Positions 61,665-64,000 of a DNA stretch of 64,000 bases are shown here, piece by piece. A program made the translations under genes and the position numbers. Numbering within the stretch: position 1 is the stretch's first letter; each line of letters starts with the position of its first letter. A model generated the notes under the pieces. That model saw only the letters and a list, made by a program, of their open reading frames with translations, did not search any database and was not told where the DNA came from. The stretch is from Gilvimarinus sp. 2_MG-2023 (GTDB taxonomy: Bacteria > Pseudomonadota > Gammaproteobacteria > Pseudomonadales > Cellvibrionaceae): the NCBI RefSeq assembly GCF_030547685.1, contig NZ_JAUOQM010000003.1:97521-161520 (forward strand), written 5' to 3'.

Positions 61665-62603
61665 TTAGCGACTTTGCCCCGAACTGCGAAGCCGCTGCGC
61701 GACCTGAAACAATGCCACTAAGATTCCGCCGACCCCGACACCCGCGATAAAATTGATGCCGGTAGGCACTAAAAATTCCAACATCTGGTTTAGGCTGCCA
61801 AGCGAACCTGCCCATGTGGCGGTCGACTCTGTTAAGTGATGCAGCGCCGGGATGCTGTGCACCAGTATGCCGCCGCCGACTAAAAACATGGCAAGTGTTC
61901 CGGCAACCGATAAAAACTTCATGAGCAAGGGGGCCGCAACCAGTAGCGCCCGACCAAAGCTCTGTTGAAATTTAAATTTACTGTTCGATAAATATAAGCC
62001 CGCGTCGTCAATTTTGACAATGCCCGCCACCAGACCATACACCCCGATTGTCATCCCCAGCGCAATGACACAGAGTACGGCAACCTGAGTGGTGAAAGCT
62101 GCGGCCGCTACTGCACCGAGAGTGATGGTAATAATTTCTGCCGATAGAATAAAATCGGTTCGGATTGCACCTTTAATTTTCTTAGTTTCAAAAGTCACCA
62201 TGTCGGCATCGGTTTGAGCTAAGTTTTGCAGGCGAGCCTGATGCTCCTCAGATTGTTGGGTGTCTGAGTGAAGCCATTTATGCACGACTTTTTCAAAACC
62301 TTCAAAGCATAAAAAACTACCGCCCAACATGAGCAGGGGTGTAATCAGCCATGGAATGAAAACACTAATCAGCATGGCAGCAGGCACTAAAATGATTTTG
62401 TTGAGCAGAGAGCCTTTAAACACGGCCCATACCACCGGCAATTCACGCTCGGCTTTTACCCCGGTTACCTGCTCGGCGTTAAGCGCTAAATCGTCCCCCA
62501 ATACGCCGGCAGTTTTTTTGGCCGCCACCTTACTCATAACCGCGATATCGTCGAGTATGGTGGCTATATCATCAAGCAGTGTCAGTAAGCTGGTTCCGGC
62601 CAT
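61665..62603 (-). CDS. DUF808 family membrane protein (YedI-like)
   Basis: A 312-residue membrane protein. MAGTSLLTLLDDIATILDDI is the family's signature start, followed by VMSKVAAKKTAGVLGDDLAL and about eight hydrophobic segments. Function of the family is not known. It converges on the exosortase partner gene with 12 bp between the stops. Confidence 0.92.
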   Translation of the reverse strand: MAGTSLLTLLDDIATILDDIAVMSKVAAKKTAGVLGDDLALNAEQVTGVKAERELPVVWAVFKGSLLNKIILVPAAMLISVFIPWLITPLLMLGGSFLCFEGFEKVVHKWLHSDTQQSEEHQARLQNLAQTDADMVTFETKKIKGAIRTDFILSAEIITITLGAVAAAAFTTQVAVLCVIALGMTIGVYGLVAGIVKIDDAGLYLSNSKFKFQQSFGRALLVAAPLLMKFLSVAGTLAMFLVGGGILVHSIPALHHLTESTATWAGSLGSLNQMLEFLVPTGINFIAGVGVGGILVALFQVAQRLRSSGQSR

Positions 62604-62711
62604 GGTTAGTATCCATTCTAGAGTAGGTGGCTGATTCTTCTACAAAGATCAAGTATGGTCAAACCAAGCCCAAGCTGGTGCGGAATAAGGTGCAATATGA
62701 AAAGAAGGAAA

Positions 62712-62788
62712 TGGCGCACCCGGCGCGATTTGAACGCGCGACCAACGGCTTCGGAAACCGCTACTCTATCCAACTGAGCTACGGGTGC
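62712..62788 (-). tRNA. tRNA-Arg (anticodon CCG)
   Basis: Read on the minus strand it runs 62788 to 62712. Acceptor GCACCCG pairs with CGGGTGC, D arm GCTCAGTTGGATAGAGT, anticodon loop TTCCGAA with CCG (reads CGG, Arg), T loop GTTCAAAT, and an encoded CCA. All arms fold, although the anticodon stem has G-U pairs at its ends. A 178-bp tandem repeat starts inside its 5' part and extends upstream. Confidence 0.93.
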
Positions 62789-63126
62789 GTAATCAGGCTT
62801 ATTAAACTGGCCCTGTGCCAGCGATGAACTCGTAGCGCTCGCCGCGCTACCGCTACTCCCCTCACTTTCGTTCGGGTCCGGTCTTCCAGCGTAGCTGAAA
62901 GCCGTTCGGCTGCGTACAAAGCGTTGCTTTGCAAACACTTGCCTCACCCAACTGAGCCACGGGTGCGTAATCAGGCTTATTAAACTGGCCCTGTGCCAGC
63001 GATGAACTCGTAGCGCTCGCCGCGCTACCGCTACTCCCCTCACTTTCGTTCGGGTCCGGTCTTCCAGCATAGCTGAAAGCCGTTTGGCTGCGCGCAAAGC
63101 GATGCTTTGCAAACGCTTGCCTCACC
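62771..63126. repeat. Two 178-bp tandem repeats carrying tRNA 5' ends
   Basis: Units at 62771-62948 and 62949-63126 have exactly 178 bp and differ at only a handful of positions; a partial third copy (63127 to about 63176) follows. Each unit starts with the first ~18 nt of tRNA-Arg (minus strand) and then continues through hairpins: GTAGCGC/GCGCTAC, AGCCG/CGGCT and CAAAGC/GCTTTG. Confidence 0.92.
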
Positions 63127-63176
63127 CAACTGAGCTACGGGTGCGTAATCAGGCTTATTAAACGGGCCCTGAGCCA

Positions 63177-63408
63177 GTGGGTATTCCGAATTGCGTGTAT
63201 GATACAAGCGTAGATCTATCTCTCAGGCGCCAGCTGCATAGCATGTCGCTGGAGCACGAAGAGCGCGCATTCTACTAGGACTGGGGGCGGTCGTCTACGG
63301 CATTTCGGGCGACTTATTCTCAGGGTTGTTCACCTAAAGGGTGATTTCTGGCTATAATGCGCGCCTGACAATAGTGCAGATAAACTGCCCAAATACGAGG
63401 AAGCATCC
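63177..63408. other. Region between repeats and cytochrome c5
   Basis: About 230 bp of unique sequence. The promoter of the tRNA transcript (leftward) and of the cytochrome c5 gene (rightward) must both be here or in the repeats. I could not assign a certain promoter. Confidence 0.35.
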
Positions 63409-63840
63409 GTGAGCCAAGCGAGAAAAATCATCGGCCTGATGGTCGCACTGGGTATGGGGGTTTTGGCCTCTAGTTTTGCGTTTAGCCAGTCGGCGGCGGT
63501 GAACGAAGCAATTGCCGAGCGTATTGCCCCGGCTGGAAGCACCTGTATGTCGGGTGACGACTGCGCGGCAGCGCCAGTAGCGGCGGCCAGCAGTGGCCCG
63601 CGCACAGGCGAAGAGGTGTATAACACCTCGTGTAATACCTGCCACGGCGCTGGCGTGGCAGGCGCACCTAAGTACGGTGAAGCGGCGGATTGGACCGATC
63701 GTATCGCCAAAGGCATGGACACATTGCACGATCACGCCATAAACGGCTTCAATGCCATGCCAGCCATGGGTCTCTGCGCGACTTGTAGTAACGATGAGGT
63801 AATCGCTGCGGTGGATTACATGGTGGAAAATAGCCAGTAA
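63409..63840 (+). CDS. Cytochrome c5-type monoheme cytochrome
   Basis: A 143-residue protein starting at GTG 63409 behind ACGAGGAAG. A signal peptide or anchor covers about 5-27. The heme site CNTCH is at 75-79, the distal Met in NAMPAMG near 117, and the C-terminal Cys pair (LCATC) is typical of the c5 class. It serves periplasmic electron transfer. It ends in a perfect terminator. Confidence 0.92.
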   Translation: MSQARKIIGLMVALGMGVLASSFAFSQSAAVNEAIAERIAPAGSTCMSGDDCAAAPVAAASSGPRTGEEVYNTSCNTCHGAGVAGAPKYGEAADWTDRIAKGMDTLHDHAINGFNAMPAMGLCATCSNDEVIAAVDYMVENSQ

Positions 63841-63870
63841 GATCGGTATCACCAGAGGCAGTACCCTCAC

Positions 63871-63898
63871 CCAAAAGCCCGCTATTGCGGGCTTTTGG
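63871..63898 (+). terminator. Terminator after cytochrome c5
   Basis: CCAAAAGCCCGC (63871-63882) pairs without mismatch with GCGGGCTTTTGG (63887-63898) around TATT. The T-rich right arm suits termination in both directions. Confidence 0.8.
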
Positions 63899-64000
63899 CG
63901 TTATTGGGTGTGCGGAAGTAGAGCGCGTCGTGCAAAAACAGCCGCTAAGGCTTGACAGAGAATAACCCCAGGGCAAAAATTATTGTCCAGCGTCCAGCGT

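Noticed and set aside
62618..63125. Overlapping open frames of 87-164 residues on the minus strand through tRNA-Arg and its repeats
   Set aside because: They translate the tRNA and the 178-bp repeats; the repeated peptide text follows from the DNA repeat, so they are not protein genes.
62771..63176. CRISPR or attachment-site array
   Set aside because: The 178-bp units have no unique spacers, and no integrase or cas gene is near. A tRNA-linked duplication explains the data better.

Overview
The window reads as chromosome of a marine, polysaccharide-degrading gammaproteobacterium. The likely neighbourhood is Cellvibrionaceae (Saccharophagus/Simiduia/Teredinibacter-like). Grounds: alginate-lyase-type genes with TonB-dependent receptors and a FecI/FecR pair, an exosortase-H pair, and a Pseudomonas/Cellvibrio-like order zur-znu, polA, engB, cytochrome c4, dsbA, GGDEF. 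No species is claimed.

Layout. 1-2.2 kb: an SDR oxidoreductase divergent from an AraC regulator, plus the start of a secreted protein running off the left edge. 2.2-7.0 kb: an AT-rich accessory stretch with a small membrane protein, an IS3-type transposase relic, a fatty acid desaturase next to a FeeM-like N-acyltransferase, a secreted unknown and about 1 kb of decayed DNA. 7.0-18.4 kb: a compact alginate/uronate locus made of a PL15-like exolyase, a large TonB receptor with STN domain, a PL6 lyase, a GntR/FCD repressor, and FecR plus an ECF sigma factor. 18.7-21.4 kb: universal stress protein and a KefB-like antiporter. 21.8-27.4 kb: dienelactone hydrolase, META-MliC lipoprotein, YjbR protein, then a GbsR-type regulator with a perfect palindromic operator before a cyanide-insensitive-type cytochrome bd oxidase.

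27.5-34.2 kb: surface and envelope genes (Ig-like/kelch-like lipoprotein, DUF945, an AT-rich membrane gene flanked by direct repeats, SGNH lipoprotein, a truncated TonB receptor). 34.3-38.3 kb: a thiamine uptake operon under a clear TPP riboswitch (TonB receptor, YkoF-like thiamine-binding protein, PnuC-family transporter, ThiK-like kinase). 38.4-40.7 kb: HopJ, a GDPD, an LpxH-like phosphohydrolase. 40.7-43.8 kb: a zinc uptake regulon (znuB, znuC, zur divergent from znuA) around a Zur box. 44.3-52.1 kb: polA, a candidate sRNA, engB, cytochrome c4, dsbA and a diguanylate cyclase resembling DgcP.

52.2-64 kb: a broken PhzF gene, FadE-type acyl-CoA dehydrogenase, pirin, small secreted proteins, an XRE regulator, a GH79 heparanase-like enzyme without a signal peptide, acylphosphatase, exosortase H with its partner, DUF808, a tRNA-Arg(CCG) followed by 178-bp tandem repeats that carry copies of the tRNA 5' end, and a cytochrome c5.

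The strongest leads for something new are the 178-bp tRNA-derived repeats, the repeat-flanked single-gene unit near 31.4-32.2 kb, the desaturase/FeeM pair, the internal second signal peptide in the STN receptor, and the C-rich sRNA candidate after polA. I saw no CRISPR array, intact insertion sequence, prophage or recognisable defence system.
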